DNA of 64,000 bases from Candidatus Electrothrix rattekaaiensis (GTDB taxonomy: Bacteria > Desulfobacterota > Desulfobulbia > Desulfobulbales > Desulfobulbaceae). The DNA is taken from the NCBI GenBank assembly GCA_032595675.1, contig JAVQMD010000001.1, forward strand, positions 1 to 64,000. The letters are read 5' to 3'. Below the pieces are notes generated by a model. The model did not search any database. It worked only from the letters and a program-made list of their open reading frames with translations, and had not been told where the DNA came from. Made by a program: the position numbers and the translations under genes. Shown piece by piece: positions 1 to 8,939 of this stretch (position 1 is the first letter of the stretch; every line of letters starts with the position of its first letter).

Positions 1-121
1 AGAAGCAAGTCCATCATTGCAATACAGAGCTGCCGGGTGACTAAGTCACTTTGATTTGGAATAAACTTGGGGGAAATGTGTCAAGATAAAAAAACTGGCT
101 CATCGAGTTTTAGATAGGAGT

Positions 122-142
122 CGCATAATGTAACATTATGCG
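122..142. other. perfect 21-base palindrome
   Basis: Two 10-base arms, CGCATAATGT and ACATTATGCG, are separated by a single A. It lies in the gene-poor left edge of the window, downstream of the minus-strand Pmp3-type gene. It could be an operator or the stem of a weak terminator, but there is no T-run on either side to decide. Bases 1-278 otherwise show no supported gene. Confidence 0.4.
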
Positions 143-278
143 AAAGCCTTTCTCTTCTCATTTCCTACCGGATGCATGCCCAGCGCATGACCCGGTTTTT
201 TATATCTGTACGTCCTTAATCAACCGGCTCAGGTACCTTTCCCACCAAAAAAGTCCTGCAACACCCCATCCTCTTGCA

Positions 279-452
279 CTACTTTTTCAAAATAATCCAA
301 ACAGCATGAAGCACCCCTGGAAGATAGCCGAACAAGGTGAGCAAGATATTAATCCAGAAATGCATCCCGAAGCCCACCTGTAAAAAAACTCCTACCGGAG
401 GAATAATCAGCGATAAGATTATCCGCAAGAAATCTGCTGTTTTTTCCTTCAT
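279..452 (-). CDS. Pmp3/YqaE (UPF0057) family small membrane protein
   Basis: A 57-residue protein made of two hydrophobic helices. The first carries the family signature LSLIIPPVGVFLQVG (about residues 13-27), followed by a helix ending GYLPGVLHAVWIIL. Pmp3/YqaE proteins are small inner-membrane proteins linked to membrane potential and salt or osmotic stress; the exact role in bacteria is not settled. The ATG at 450-452 is preferred over a TTG 18 bases upstream because GGAGAGGG lies at ideal spacing before it, and 57 residues matches the family length. A TATAAT hexamer (minus strand, 511-516) could be its -10 box. Family assignment is secure from sequence; function is inferred from the family. 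Confidence 0.85.
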   Translation of the reverse strand: MKEKTADFLRIILSLIIPPVGVFLQVGFGMHFWINILLTLFGYLPGVLHAVWIILKK

Positions 453-615
453 TTTTTGTACCCTCTCCAAAATCCATATTAGCTAATTTAATTAAACTAT
501 TTCGAATAATATTATACGGTTTCATACTGAAAAATGCCTGCGCCTCCTTTATCCGTTATAATCAGGGAAAAAACGTTTTTTCAGCGGACTGGCCAGCAGA
601 TTTTACGCTTTTTTG

Positions 616-644
616 TTGACAAATACAATCCATCTGTTTAAGTT
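616..644 (+). promoter_or_regulatory. candidate sigma-70 type promoter of dsrAB
   Basis: A perfect TTGACA at 616-621 is followed after 17 bases by TAAGTT, a weak -10 box. It would give a leader of roughly 130 bases before dsrA. The whole 453-784 gap contains no other coding signal and is AT-rich. The match is only suggestive because the -10 is poor. Confidence 0.3.
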
Positions 645-784
645 CGCCCACTAAATAAGTAATCAATAAGGTAAAGCGTTGTTGTTTTCCTGAAAAACAT
701 CTGCATACCTCATGGATTTTCAGTAAATTTGTACATTTTTTACGTTTACCTTAATTTTTATAACATTATCGAGGAGGAACACCG

Positions 785-2065
785 ATGGCAAAGCATGATA
801 CGCCTTTGTTGGACGATCTGGAAAAAGGCCCTTGGCCAAGTTTCGTTACCGACATGAAGCGACAGGCAGAGACCCACCCCGAATGCTGGGACATTCTCGG
901 CCAGCTAGAGCTTTCGTTTAAAGACAGGATCACACATTGGAAGCATGGCGGTATAGTCGGTGTTTTTGGATATGGCGGCGGTATCGTTGGCCGTTATTCC
1001 GACGTTCCTAAACAGTTTCCTGGTGTTGAGCATTTTCATACTGTTCGTATTGCGCAGCCTTCTGGTCTCTACTACTCCACCAAGAACCTTCGCGCTCTGA
1101 TGGATCTGTGGGATAAGTACGGATCAGGTATGACCAATATGCACGGTTCTACCGGTGATATGATCTTTCTCGGTACCCGTACCGAAAACCTGGAGCCCCT
1201 GTTCTGGGATTTGACCCATGACTTGGATCAGGATCTTGGTGGTTCCGGTTCCAACCTGCGTACCCCTTCCTGCTGTTTGGGTGATTCTCGCTGTGAGTGG
1301 GCCTGCTACGATGCTCAGGATGTTTGTTACCACCTGACCATGCATTACCAAGATGAGATCCATCGTCCAGCTTTCCCGTATAAGTTCAAATTTAAGTTTT
1401 CCGGTTGTTCCAACGACTGTGTAGCCGCCATTGCTCGTTCCGACTTTGCTCTTATCGGTACCTGGAAAGACGACATCCAGATGGATCAAGCAGCAGTCAA
1501 GGAATACATAGCAGGTAACTATCCCTCCAACGGTGGTGCCCATGCCGGTCGTGACTGGGGTGCCTTTGACATCAAAAAAGAAGTTATTGATCTCTGCCCC
1601 ACCAACTGCATGTGGATGGAAGGCGATGAGCTGAAAATCGACAACTCCGAGTGTAACCGTTGCATGCATTGCATCAACGTTATGCCCCGCGCTCTGAAAC
1701 CGGGTAAAGAGAAAGGCGCAACCGTCTGCATCGGTGCTAAGGCTCCGATTCTGGACGGTGCCCAGTTCGCTACCATGGTTATTCCTTTTATCAAAGTGTC
1801 CAAAGACAATGAGTACGAGAATCTGATCGACGTGATTGAGCAGGTTTGGGACTGGTGGATGGAAGTCGGTAAAAACCGCGAGCGTGTCGGTGAAACCATG
1901 CAGCGTATCGGCCTGCCCACCTTCCTGAAGGTTATGGAAATTGATGCTATGCCGCAGCATGTGAAAGAGCCGCGTTCCAACCCCTATGTCTTCTGGAAGG
2001 AAGAGGAAGTTGAAGGCGGATTTGAACGTGATGTTGAAGAGTTCCGTAGGAAGCATGCAGCGTAA
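785..2065 (+). CDS. dsrA: dissimilatory sulfite reductase alpha subunit
   Basis: DsrA, 426 residues, pairs with DsrB in the cytoplasmic alpha2beta2 enzyme that interconverts sulfite and sulfide-level sulfur on sirohaem and [4Fe-4S] centres. Cofactor cysteines are visible: C164-x5-C170 and the SGCSNDC pair (C208, C212) for the sirohaem-coupled cluster. An inserted ferredoxin domain has C271, C275, C290, C293 and C296. The start has a strong GAGGAGGAA ribosome site. dsrB follows after 58 bases, so the two are co-transcribed. Length and motifs match reductive-type DsrA. Sequence alone does not say whether the enzyme runs toward sulfite reduction or, as proposed for cable bacteria, toward sulfide oxidation. 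Confidence 0.98.
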   Translation: MAKHDTPLLDDLEKGPWPSFVTDMKRQAETHPECWDILGQLELSFKDRITHWKHGGIVGVFGYGGGIVGRYSDVPKQFPGVEHFHTVRIAQPSGLYYSTKNLRALMDLWDKYGSGMTNMHGSTGDMIFLGTRTENLEPLFWDLTHDLDQDLGGSGSNLRTPSCCLGDSRCEWACYDAQDVCYHLTMHYQDEIHRPAFPYKFKFKFSGCSNDCVAAIARSDFALIGTWKDDIQMDQAAVKEYIAGNYPSNGGAHAGRDWGAFDIKKEVIDLCPTNCMWMEGDELKIDNSECNRCMHCINVMPRALKPGKEKGATVCIGAKAPILDGAQFATMVIPFIKVSKDNEYENLIDVIEQVWDWWMEVGKNRERVGETMQRIGLPTFLKVMEIDAMPQHVKEPRSNPYVFWKEEEVEGGFERDVEEFRRKHAA

Positions 2066-2123
2066 GTCGTTGGCCGATTTTGCTTAAAATTTGAAATATA
2101 TAACTATATAAGGAGATTGTGCA

Positions 2124-3263
2124 ATGGGTTACGATCCTAAAAATCCCATGGAGGGTCGGATTACCGACTTGGGACCTCGTTCATACACGGAAATGCTGCC
2201 TCCGGTTATCGCGGCTAATAAAGGAAAATGGGACTACCACGAGATTATTGCTCCGGGTATCCTTCTGCATGTAGGTGAGAGTGGAGACGAATGCTACACC
2301 GTACGCGTAGGTTCTCCCCGTCTGGTTTCCATCGAATACATTCGTGAGCTGTGTGACATCGCGGATAAGTACTGCGAAGGGTACCTGCGTTTCACCACCA
2401 GAAACAACGTGGAGTTCATGACTGACTCCAAAGAGAAATGCGATGCTCTGGTTGAAGACCTGAAGGGTCGCGACACCAAGCTGCCTGTCGGCGGTACCGG
2501 TGCCTGTGTCACCAATATCGTGCATACCCAGGGTTGGGTTCACTGCCATACCCCGGCCACCGATGCTTCAGGTCCGGTTAAAGCGGTAATGGATGATCTG
2601 TTCGAGTACTTCGGTTCCATGACCCTGCCTGCACAGGTACGTATTGCTCTGGCCTGCTGCCTGAACATGTGTGGTGCTGTTCATGCTTCTGATATCGCTA
2701 TCCTTGGTGTGCATCGTAAGCCGCCGATGATTGATCATGCGCGTATCACCGGTGTGTGTGAGTTGCCTTTGGCTATTTCCGCTTGTCCGCTGGGTGCTGT
2801 TAAGCCTGCCAAGGCTGAGGTGAACGGTCAGGAAGTCAAGACCGTTAAGGTTAACGCTGACCGTTGTATGTTCTGCGGTAACTGCTACACCATGTGTCCG
2901 GCTATGCCTCTGGCTGACCCGGAAGGTGACGGTATTGCTATTCTGGTCGGCGGCAAGGTATCCAATGCCAAGTCCGCTCCGAAATTCTCCAAACTGGTTA
3001 TCCCGTTCTTGCCTAACACCCCGCCGCGTTGGCCGGAGACTGTTGAGGCTGTTCGTAAAATCGTTGAGGTTTACGCGAAGGATGCCAAGAAGTACGAGCG
3101 TATCGGCGAATGGGCTGAGCGTATCGGTTGGGAGAAGTTCTTTGAAAAATGTGAGATTCCCTTTACCGATAAGTCTATCGACGATTACCGTCTGGCTTAC
3201 GATACATGGCGGACATCCACTCAGTTCAAGTACACCAACGCTACAGACGCTTACACCAAGTAA
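2124..3263 (+). CDS. dsrB: dissimilatory sulfite reductase beta subunit
   Basis: DsrB, 379 residues, is the second subunit of dissimilatory sulfite reductase and binds the catalytically active sirohaem in known enzymes. The sirohaem/cluster region shows the CCLNMC motif (C178-C183). The ferredoxin insert shows the C-x2-C-x2-C-x3-CP pattern (C248, C251, C254, C258). AAGGAG precedes the ATG. It lies 58 bases after dsrA and is followed by a hairpin and then dsrD, the standard dsrABD order of sulfate reducers. No frameshift or missing ligand was seen. Confidence 0.98.
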   Translation: MGYDPKNPMEGRITDLGPRSYTEMLPPVIAANKGKWDYHEIIAPGILLHVGESGDECYTVRVGSPRLVSIEYIRELCDIADKYCEGYLRFTTRNNVEFMTDSKEKCDALVEDLKGRDTKLPVGGTGACVTNIVHTQGWVHCHTPATDASGPVKAVMDDLFEYFGSMTLPAQVRIALACCLNMCGAVHASDIAILGVHRKPPMIDHARITGVCELPLAISACPLGAVKPAKAEVNGQEVKTVKVNADRCMFCGNCYTMCPAMPLADPEGDGIAILVGGKVSNAKSAPKFSKLVIPFLPNTPPRWPETVEAVRKIVEVYAKDAKKYERIGEWAERIGWEKFFEKCEIPFTDKSIDDYRLAYDTWRTSTQFKYTNATDAYTK

Positions 3264-3285
3264 GATTCTGCGTATAGCACAAAAA

Positions 3286-3315
3286 AACCCGGCATAGAAT
3301 TTTTCTAGCCGGGTT
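3286..3315 (+). terminator. hairpin between dsrB and dsrD
   Basis: Arms AACCCGGC and GCCGGGTT form an 8-bp GC-rich base that can extend by five more pairs (TAGAA/TTCTA) across a bulged A. There is no T-run afterwards (CCTATAAACT), so complete termination is unlikely. It more likely acts as a partial terminator or an mRNA stabiliser that sets the dsrAB to dsrD ratio. Confidence 0.6.
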
Positions 3316-3345
3316 CCTATAAACTCAGCCAATGAGGTACAGGTT

Positions 3346-3591
3346 ATGGTCATGAGTGTTGAAGAAGTGCAAGCAGCTATTATCGAAAAGGCGACCAAGT
3401 CGCCGAAGCCGCAGCTGTATATAAAAGATTTTTACAAGTGCGATCCTGATCGTAAACCGCGTGAGATCAAAAAAATCGCCAATGCTTTGGTTACCACAGG
3501 CGATCTGATGTTCTGGTCCTCTGGTTCAACCACCATGTATGCGCGTCCAGATCGTATTAAGGATGAAGAGGGATCTGAAGGGATAAACTGA
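3346..3591 (+). CDS. dsrD: DsrD, dissimilatory sulfite reductase D
   Basis: DsrD, 81 residues, is a small winged-helix protein found with dsrAB in sulfate reducers and reported to activate DsrAB allosterically. The sequence has the family's core, for example KPQLYIKDFYKC and the C-terminal LMFWSSGSTTMYA (about residues 54-66). The usual length is about 78 residues. GAGG at 3334-3337 sits 8 bases before the first ATG (3346), which favours it over the ATG at 3352. Its presence marks the dsr system as reductive type. Confidence 0.95.
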   Translation: MVMSVEEVQAAIIEKATKSPKPQLYIKDFYKCDPDRKPREIKKIANALVTTGDLMFWSSGSTTMYARPDRIKDEEGSEGIN

Positions 3592-3619
3592 TCCTTTTTC
3601 TTTCTCGTTGTTGCTTAAC

Positions 3620-3654
3620 AAAGCAAAGGCCATTTGGTCTTTGCTTTTTTTTTT
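3620..3654 (+). terminator. rho-independent terminator after dsrABD
   Basis: AAAGCAAAG pairs with CTTTGCTTT. The stem extends through a G-U pair and two G-C pairs to an ATTT loop, and is followed by a run of ten T. It closes the dsrABD transcript. The rest of 3655-3866 shows only weak open frames with no family signature. Confidence 0.9.
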
Positions 3655-3866
3655 CTACTTGTTCTTCCCCTGTTATTGCCTTACAATCCGGGTGATAATC
3701 CAGGTAACGGCATGGATGCACCTCTTGTTTTTGTTATCTCAGGTGATTTTTTTTTCAAAAAGATGCTGTATTATATCTTTTTGCAGTATATTGTTTGCAT
3801 GGGGTTTTCGTTGCTCCGGGCAGGGAATAATTTTCTGTTGCAAATTCCGTTGATGCCCACTAAAAG

Positions 3867-4463
3867 GTGAAGACAAAGAATAAATCAGCATACAATAACA
3901 TGATGAATTTCAAGAAAAGTTTACAGGCAAATCAGTGCTGTCTCTATGTCATTGATCCGCAGGAACGGTTGATGGCTCATATCCATGAGAACCGACGAGT
4001 GATCAAAAATATTGAATTGATGATTCGTCTTGCCGATGCCTTGGAATTTCCCGTGATTGTCAATACGCAATATAAGAAAGGGATCGGTCCGATTGTTGAA
4101 GAGCTTGTCCCGCTGCTTGCGGATTGGCCCTGCATTGATAAAACAGAATTTAACGGATTGGATAATGCCGGGGTCAGGTGTATGCTCGATAAGCTGCCCT
4201 CAACGGTTGATACCCTCCTGCTCTGCGGTGTGGAGAGTCATATCTGTGTCTACCAGACAGCTATGGGAGCTCTGCGGGCCGGTTATGATGTTCAGGTGGT
4301 TGCGGATGCTGTCTCTTCCCGTACCCCTGAAAATGATGCCTATGGCAGAGAACGCCTCAGAGAGATCGGCGCGGTCGTGGCCCCGGCAGAGATGATTATT
4401 TATGAATTATTGCAAAAAGCTGGAACACCAGCCTTTAAAGTCATGCTTCCTTATTTGAAATAA
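3867..4463 (+). CDS. isochorismatase-family cysteine hydrolase
   Basis: A 198-residue cytoplasmic hydrolase of the isochorismatase/nicotinamidase superfamily. The catalytic triad is visible: Asp30 in VIDPQE, Lys92 in DKTEF and Cys127 in GVESHICVYQ. It resembles the YcaC-like branch, whose substrates are mostly unknown, so no specific reaction is assigned. The GTG at 3867 is the longest start. The ATG at 3900 leaves a more typical short N-terminus before the first strand and may be the true start, although neither has a clear ribosome site. It stands alone between the dsr terminator and alaS, 84 bases upstream of the latter. Confidence 0.88.
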   Translation: MKTKNKSAYNNMMNFKKSLQANQCCLYVIDPQERLMAHIHENRRVIKNIELMIRLADALEFPVIVNTQYKKGIGPIVEELVPLLADWPCIDKTEFNGLDNAGVRCMLDKLPSTVDTLLLCGVESHICVYQTAMGALRAGYDVQVVADAVSSRTPENDAYGRERLREIGAVVAPAEMIIYELLQKAGTPAFKVMLPYLK

Positions 4464-4547
4464 AATCTGAAATAAAATTTTCAGGTGTTCTGGCGGCTGC
4501 TTTCCTGATTTTCTCCCCTTAAACGTTAAACGATTTATTAAACCGTA

Positions 4548-7199
4548 ATGACCGGCAACGAAATACGATTAAAATTTCTTAATTATTTTAAAAGTAAAGG
4601 GCATACCGCTGTTGATTCATCATCCCTTGTCCCCCATGATGATCCGACCCTTCTGTTCACTAATGCAGGTATGTTCCAGTTTAAACGAATATTCATGGGG
4701 GAAGAACACCGAGAATATACCAGAGCTGTTTCCTGCCAGCGTTGTGTACGTGCCGGAGGCAAGCATAATGACTTGGAAAATGTCGGCTATACGGCCCGTC
4801 ACCATACGTTTTTCGAGATGCTCGGTAATTTCTCCTTTGGTGATTATTTTAAAAAAGAAGCCGTTGATTTTGCTTGGGAGTTTCTGACCAAGGAATTGGG
4901 TCTCAACCCGGAACAACTCTGGGTCTCGGTCTTTCGTGAAGATGATGAGGCCTACGAACTCTGGGAGCAGATTGAAGAGCTGCCCAAGGGACGGATTGTT
5001 CGACTCGGCGAGGCGGATAATTTCTGGGCTATGGGCGATACCGGCCCCTGCGGCCCCTGTTCCGAGATTCATATCGACCAAGGCCCGGAACACGGGTGTG
5101 ACCGTCCTGACTGCGCCGTAGGCTGCGACTGTGATCGCTTTCTTGAGCTGTGGAATTTGGTCTTTATGCAGTTCTACCGTGATAGCGACGGTACCATGAC
5201 ACCGTTGCCCAAACCTTCCATTGATACCGGCATGGGAGTTGAGCGGGTCGCCGCTGTTCTTCAGGGCAAATATAATAATTTCGATTGCGACCTCTTTACC
5301 CCGCTCATTGATACGGTTGTTCGATTGTCCGGTAAGGCGTATAATGATAATGCTGCTGACGATGCGGCCATGCGGGTTATTGCCGATCATGCACGGGCCA
5401 CGGCCTTTCTGGTGGCTGACGGGGTGCTGCCCTCCAACGAGGGGAGAGGCTATGTCCTTCGTCGGGTCATGCGGCGGGCCATTCGTTACGGCAGAACCTT
5501 AGGCCTGACAGAGGCATTTTTCGGTGGCATCTGTCGGCAGGTGATCGACTTGATGCAAGATGCCTATCCCCATCTTGCTGATTCCCGAGAGTTGCTGGAT
5601 AAGGTGACGGATCACGAGGAAACCCGCTTCGGCGAGACCTTGGATCATGGCCTAGCCATGCTGGATGAGGAGATCGCTCGTATATTGTCGGAAAAGCAGG
5701 ACAAGCCCGTTATCAGCGGCGACTTCATCTTCAAGCTCTACGACACCTACGGTTTTCCCAAAGATATTGTCCGGGACGTGGCCTTGGAAAAGGGTATCTC
5801 TCTGGATGATGCCGGTTTTGAGGTGGCCATGCAACGACAAAGGGAACAATCCAAGCGTTCCTGGACGGGAAAGAATTTAGATCGGTTTTCCGCTGGCCTC
5901 ATTACCCTCTTGGAACAGGGCAAAACAACCGAGTTTCTCGGCTACAGCACAACCTCAGCCGAATCTCTGGTGGAAGGTATTCTTGATGCGCAGGGTAATC
6001 TGGTGCAGGAAGCCGCTACAGGAGCTGAGGTCCAGATTTATTGCCCGCAGACCCCGTTTTATGCCGAATCCGGTGGACAGATCGGCGACCGTGGCCTTAT
6101 CAGTTGGGATGGTGGTGCCTTTGCTGTTCAGGAGACAAAAGCTGCTGCGGAGGGATTTGTTTTGCACTCCGGTACAGTCAGCAAGGGAACCTTAGTAACC
6201 GGGCAGCAGGTCAGCTTGCAAGTCGACGAGAGGCGCACTGCCACAGCCCTCAATCATACAGCCACCCATCTTCTCCAGGCCGCTATGAAAGAGATCCTTG
6301 GGGACCATGTTAAGCAGGCTGGCTCCTTGGTGCGGGCTGATCGTCTTCGTTTTGACTTCACCCATTTTTCTCCGGTCACGCCGGAAGAAATTCGGGCCAT
6401 TGAACAGCTGGTGAATCGAGAAATCCAGAGAAACACGCCTGTTGAAACAGCTGTCCTCTCCAAAGAGGCAGCCATTGCCGACGGAGCAACGGCCCTGTTC
6501 GGAGAAAAATACGGTGATGAGGTTCGAGTAGTCAGTATACCGGATTTTTCCAAGGAGCTTTGCGGCGGAACGCATACCGGTGCCACCGGTGATATAGGGC
6601 TGTTCAAGATTATCGCGGAAAGCGGCATTGCTGCTGGCGTGCGCCGTATTGAGGCGGTGACTGGGCAGGCAGCGGTGGACTGGCTTCAGCATTTGGCTGA
6701 GCAGGCCGATACCTTGGGGCAACTGCTTTCCGGTTCCTTTGACGATGCACAGGCCAAGGTAAAGGCTCTGTTGCAGCGGCAAAAAGAATTGGAAAAGGAA
6801 ATCGCCTCTCTGAATACGGCCAAGGCCTTGGGCGGTCTTGACGATCTTTTGGCCGGAGCTGTGGAGATCAACGGCGTTCAGTTAATCTGCGGTCAGATTC
6901 CCTTGGATTCCCCAAAGACCTTGCGGGATATCGGTGATAAGGTTCGGGATAAAATGACAAGCGGGGTTGCTGTCCTCAGTGGTGAGTTCGGTGGCAAGGC
7001 TGCTCTGCTGGCCTTAGTCAGCAAGGATCTGACCGGCAGGATCAAGGCCGGACAGCTGGTGAAAGAGGTGGCCGCCCTTGTCGGAGGAAAAGGCGGCGGA
7101 AGGCCCGATATGGCTCAGGCCGGTGGTCCTATGGCGGATAAATTGCCGGAAGCCATGCAGGCGGTTCCCGGCATAGTACGCAGTCTGATAGGAGAGTAG
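4548..7199 (+). CDS. alaS: alanyl-tRNA synthetase
   Basis: AlaS, 883 residues, charges tRNA-Ala and edits mischarged Ser and Gly. The class II catalytic domain has motif HHTFFEMLGNFSFGDYFK near residue 85 and GMGVERVAAVLQG near residue 230. The editing domain carries NHTATHLL and CGGTH zinc ligands, and the C-terminal C-Ala domain ends with the glycine-rich GGKGGGRPDMAQAGG. The length is standard. It ends four bases before the ketosynthase at 7204, so the two may be co-transcribed even though their functions are unrelated. Confidence 0.98.
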   Translation: MTGNEIRLKFLNYFKSKGHTAVDSSSLVPHDDPTLLFTNAGMFQFKRIFMGEEHREYTRAVSCQRCVRAGGKHNDLENVGYTARHHTFFEMLGNFSFGDYFKKEAVDFAWEFLTKELGLNPEQLWVSVFREDDEAYELWEQIEELPKGRIVRLGEADNFWAMGDTGPCGPCSEIHIDQGPEHGCDRPDCAVGCDCDRFLELWNLVFMQFYRDSDGTMTPLPKPSIDTGMGVERVAAVLQGKYNNFDCDLFTPLIDTVVRLSGKAYNDNAADDAAMRVIADHARATAFLVADGVLPSNEGRGYVLRRVMRRAIRYGRTLGLTEAFFGGICRQVIDLMQDAYPHLADSRELLDKVTDHEETRFGETLDHGLAMLDEEIARILSEKQDKPVISGDFIFKLYDTYGFPKDIVRDVALEKGISLDDAGFEVAMQRQREQSKRSWTGKNLDRFSAGLITLLEQGKTTEFLGYSTTSAESLVEGILDAQGNLVQEAATGAEVQIYCPQTPFYAESGGQIGDRGLISWDGGAFAVQETKAAAEGFVLHSGTVSKGTLVTGQQVSLQVDERRTATALNHTATHLLQAAMKEILGDHVKQAGSLVRADRLRFDFTHFSPVTPEEIRAIEQLVNREIQRNTPVETAVLSKEAAIADGATALFGEKYGDEVRVVSIPDFSKELCGGTHTGATGDIGLFKIIAESGIAAGVRRIEAVTGQAAVDWLQHLAEQADTLGQLLSGSFDDAQAKVKALLQRQKELEKEIASLNTAKALGGLDDLLAGAVEINGVQLICGQIPLDSPKTLRDIGDKVRDKMTSGVAVLSGEFGGKAALLALVSKDLTGRIKAGQLVKEVAALVGGKGGGRPDMAQAGGPMADKLPEAMQAVPGIVRSLIGE

Positions 7200-7203
7200 A
7201 GCG

Positions 7204-8475
7204 ATGTCTAACGTCTCTTTGCCGGATGCGCAACCGGATGCGCAGCGCATAGTAATAACCGGAGTGGGCCTGACCGCACCCGGAGGGTCCAATACCCTTG
7301 CCGATTTTCGTGAGCAGGTTCTTGCAGGCCGGAGTGGAATCTCCACCATTGATCTACGCTATATGGATACCTATCCTGCCGGGATCTGCGATTTCCCAGA
7401 AACCAAGTATCGAAAAAAAAAGGAAAACAAGCGGGGGACCAGAGCCGGTTGTATCGGGGTGTACTGCGCCGGAGAGGCCTTGGCTGATGCCGGGATAGAT
7501 TTTTCCGAGTATGACCGCAGCCGCACCGGGGTCTACATGGGCTTGACCGAACACGGGACTGTGGAAACGGAAAATGAGGTCTATAATATAAGTAAATTTG
7601 ACTATAACGTCGATTACTGGACCCATCATCATAATCCCCGAACGGTTCTCAATAATCCGGCCGGGGAAATCACCATGAAATTCGGGATCACCGGCCCGCA
7701 TTATGCGGTTGGGGCTGCCTGTGCTGCCGGGAATGCCGCTTTGATCCAAGGTTCCCAGATGCTTCGTCTTGGCGAGGTTGATCTTGCCCTCTGCGGCGGC
7801 TTATCCGAATGTGTGGGCTCTTTCGGCATCTTTGCCAGCTTCCGCGCCCAAGGAGCTCTGGCTGAACATAAGGAACCGACAAAAGCCAGTCGTCCGCTAG
7901 ATCTGGATCGGAACGGTATTGTTATCTCCGAAGGCGGCTGCGTGTTCACCTTAGAGCGTCTGGACAAAGCCCTTGCCCGAGGAGCAAAGATCTACGGGGA
8001 AGTTGCTGGCTATGCCATGAACTCCGATGCCCGTGATTTTGTCCTGCCCTATGGCCCACGTCAAGCAGAGTGCATCCGTGTAGCTCTTGAACGGGCTGGA
8101 TTGACTCCAGAGGATATCAGTATTATCAATACCCATGCCACCGGCACCAAGCAGGGTGACGTGGAGGAGTGCAAGGCCTTGGCTGAGGTCTTTGCCGGTT
8201 GCTCCGCTGTCAGAAGCAATAACACCAAGTCGATAATCGGGCACGCTATGGGTGCTGCCGGAGTCTTGGAATTGGCAGCGAATCTCTCCGCTTTTGAAGA
8301 TAATTTTGTTCACCCGACAATTAATCTGGACAATCTTGATCCAGACTGTGTTCTCCCGGGATTGGTTGCTGACAAGGCGGAAAAAGTTGAACAGGTGGAG
8401 ACGATTCTTAATAATTCTTTCGGCATGGTAGGGATAAATTCGGTAGTCATTATCAAGAGATTTGTGGCGGACTAA
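7204..8475 (+). CDS. beta-ketoacyl-ACP synthase (FabF-like)
   Basis: A 423-residue condensing enzyme of the KAS II fold that joins malonyl-ACP to an acyl chain. The active-site set is complete: Cys173 in GAACAAGNAAL, His311 in NTHATGT and Lys342/His347 in TKSIIGHAMGAAG. Unlike housekeeping FabF, it is not next to fabD or fabG. Instead it is followed by a dedicated ACP (8591) and CrtI-like oxidoreductases, so it probably builds a special acyl chain. GGAG of the alaS end serves as its ribosome site. An ordinary fatty-acid role cannot be excluded from sequence alone. Confidence 0.93.
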   Translation: MSNVSLPDAQPDAQRIVITGVGLTAPGGSNTLADFREQVLAGRSGISTIDLRYMDTYPAGICDFPETKYRKKKENKRGTRAGCIGVYCAGEALADAGIDFSEYDRSRTGVYMGLTEHGTVETENEVYNISKFDYNVDYWTHHHNPRTVLNNPAGEITMKFGITGPHYAVGAACAAGNAALIQGSQMLRLGEVDLALCGGLSECVGSFGIFASFRAQGALAEHKEPTKASRPLDLDRNGIVISEGGCVFTLERLDKALARGAKIYGEVAGYAMNSDARDFVLPYGPRQAECIRVALERAGLTPEDISIINTHATGTKQGDVEECKALAEVFAGCSAVRSNNTKSIIGHAMGAAGVLELAANLSAFEDNFVHPTINLDNLDPDCVLPGLVADKAEKVEQVETILNNSFGMVGINSVVIIKRFVAD

Positions 8476-8590
8476 AGGTTTTTATGGTACTGTTATTCCC
8501 TTTTGCGAAAAAAAGGGTTGGCAGATATTTTCAGCGGAAAGGGTTGAAAGAAAAGCGAACGAATATTAAAGAGTATATAGAGGAACCGGC

Positions 8591-8842
8591 ATGACCCGTG
8601 ATGAAATCAAGGATATAATCCTTGAAATTATTGAAGATATAGATGAGGATGCAGATTTTGACGATTTGGATGCGGATCAGCCTCTCCGAGATCAGTTAGA
8701 TCTTGATTCTATGGATTTTCTTGATATCGTGATGGAGCTGCGGAAACGCTACAAGCTTCAGATTCCAGAAGAGGACTATCCCGAGCTTGCCACCTTGACC
8801 AGTTGTGTCAACTATCTTGAGCCGAAACTGCAGAATATCTGA
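8591..8842 (+). CDS. acyl carrier protein
   Basis: An 83-residue, very acidic ACP. The 4'-phosphopantetheine attachment serine lies in DLDSMDF (Ser about 37), the usual position. Helix II shows the MDFLDIVMELRKRY pattern. It differs clearly from the second ACP at 21196 (GIDSIDVLEM), so the two are not recent duplicates. It sits 115 bases after the ketosynthase and just before a CrtI-like gene, which suggests it carries the growing or modified chain of this locus. GAGGAA precedes the ATG. Confidence 0.93.
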   Translation: MTRDEIKDIILEIIEDIDEDADFDDLDADQPLRDQLDLDSMDFLDIVMELRKRYKLQIPEEDYPELATLTSCVNYLEPKLQNI

Positions 8843-8846
8843 GTCT

Positions 8847-8874
8847 GTAGGGGCACGGCGCGCCGTGCCCCTGC
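8847..8874. repeat. 28-base palindromic repeat, GTAGGGGCACGG type
   Basis: A near-perfect palindrome, GTAGGGGCACGG followed by its complement with CGCG in the centre, lies directly after the ACP stop. A second copy is at 49244-49271, next to the rpoN stop. Such short palindromes at gene ends may act as terminator stems or be remnants of small mobile repeats. Confidence 0.75.
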
Positions 8875-8939
8875 TGCATCAAAAGATAAGGTGTCTCCTG
8901 TTGAATCCCTAAGAATGCCGCACTTCCCGCACATCCGCT

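Noticed and set aside
138-383. Plus-strand frame of 81 codons at the left edge
   Set aside because: It overlaps the Pmp3-type gene on the other strand, has no family pattern and no ribosome site.
1124-2056. Long minus-strand open frame (310 codons) inside dsrA
   Set aside because: Shadow of the strongly biased dsrA codons; no ribosome site, and the plus-strand gene is certain.
3608-3870. Hydrophobic plus-strand frames between dsrD and the isochorismatase gene
   Set aside because: They run through the T-rich terminator and owe their hydrophobic residues to T-runs; no start signal.
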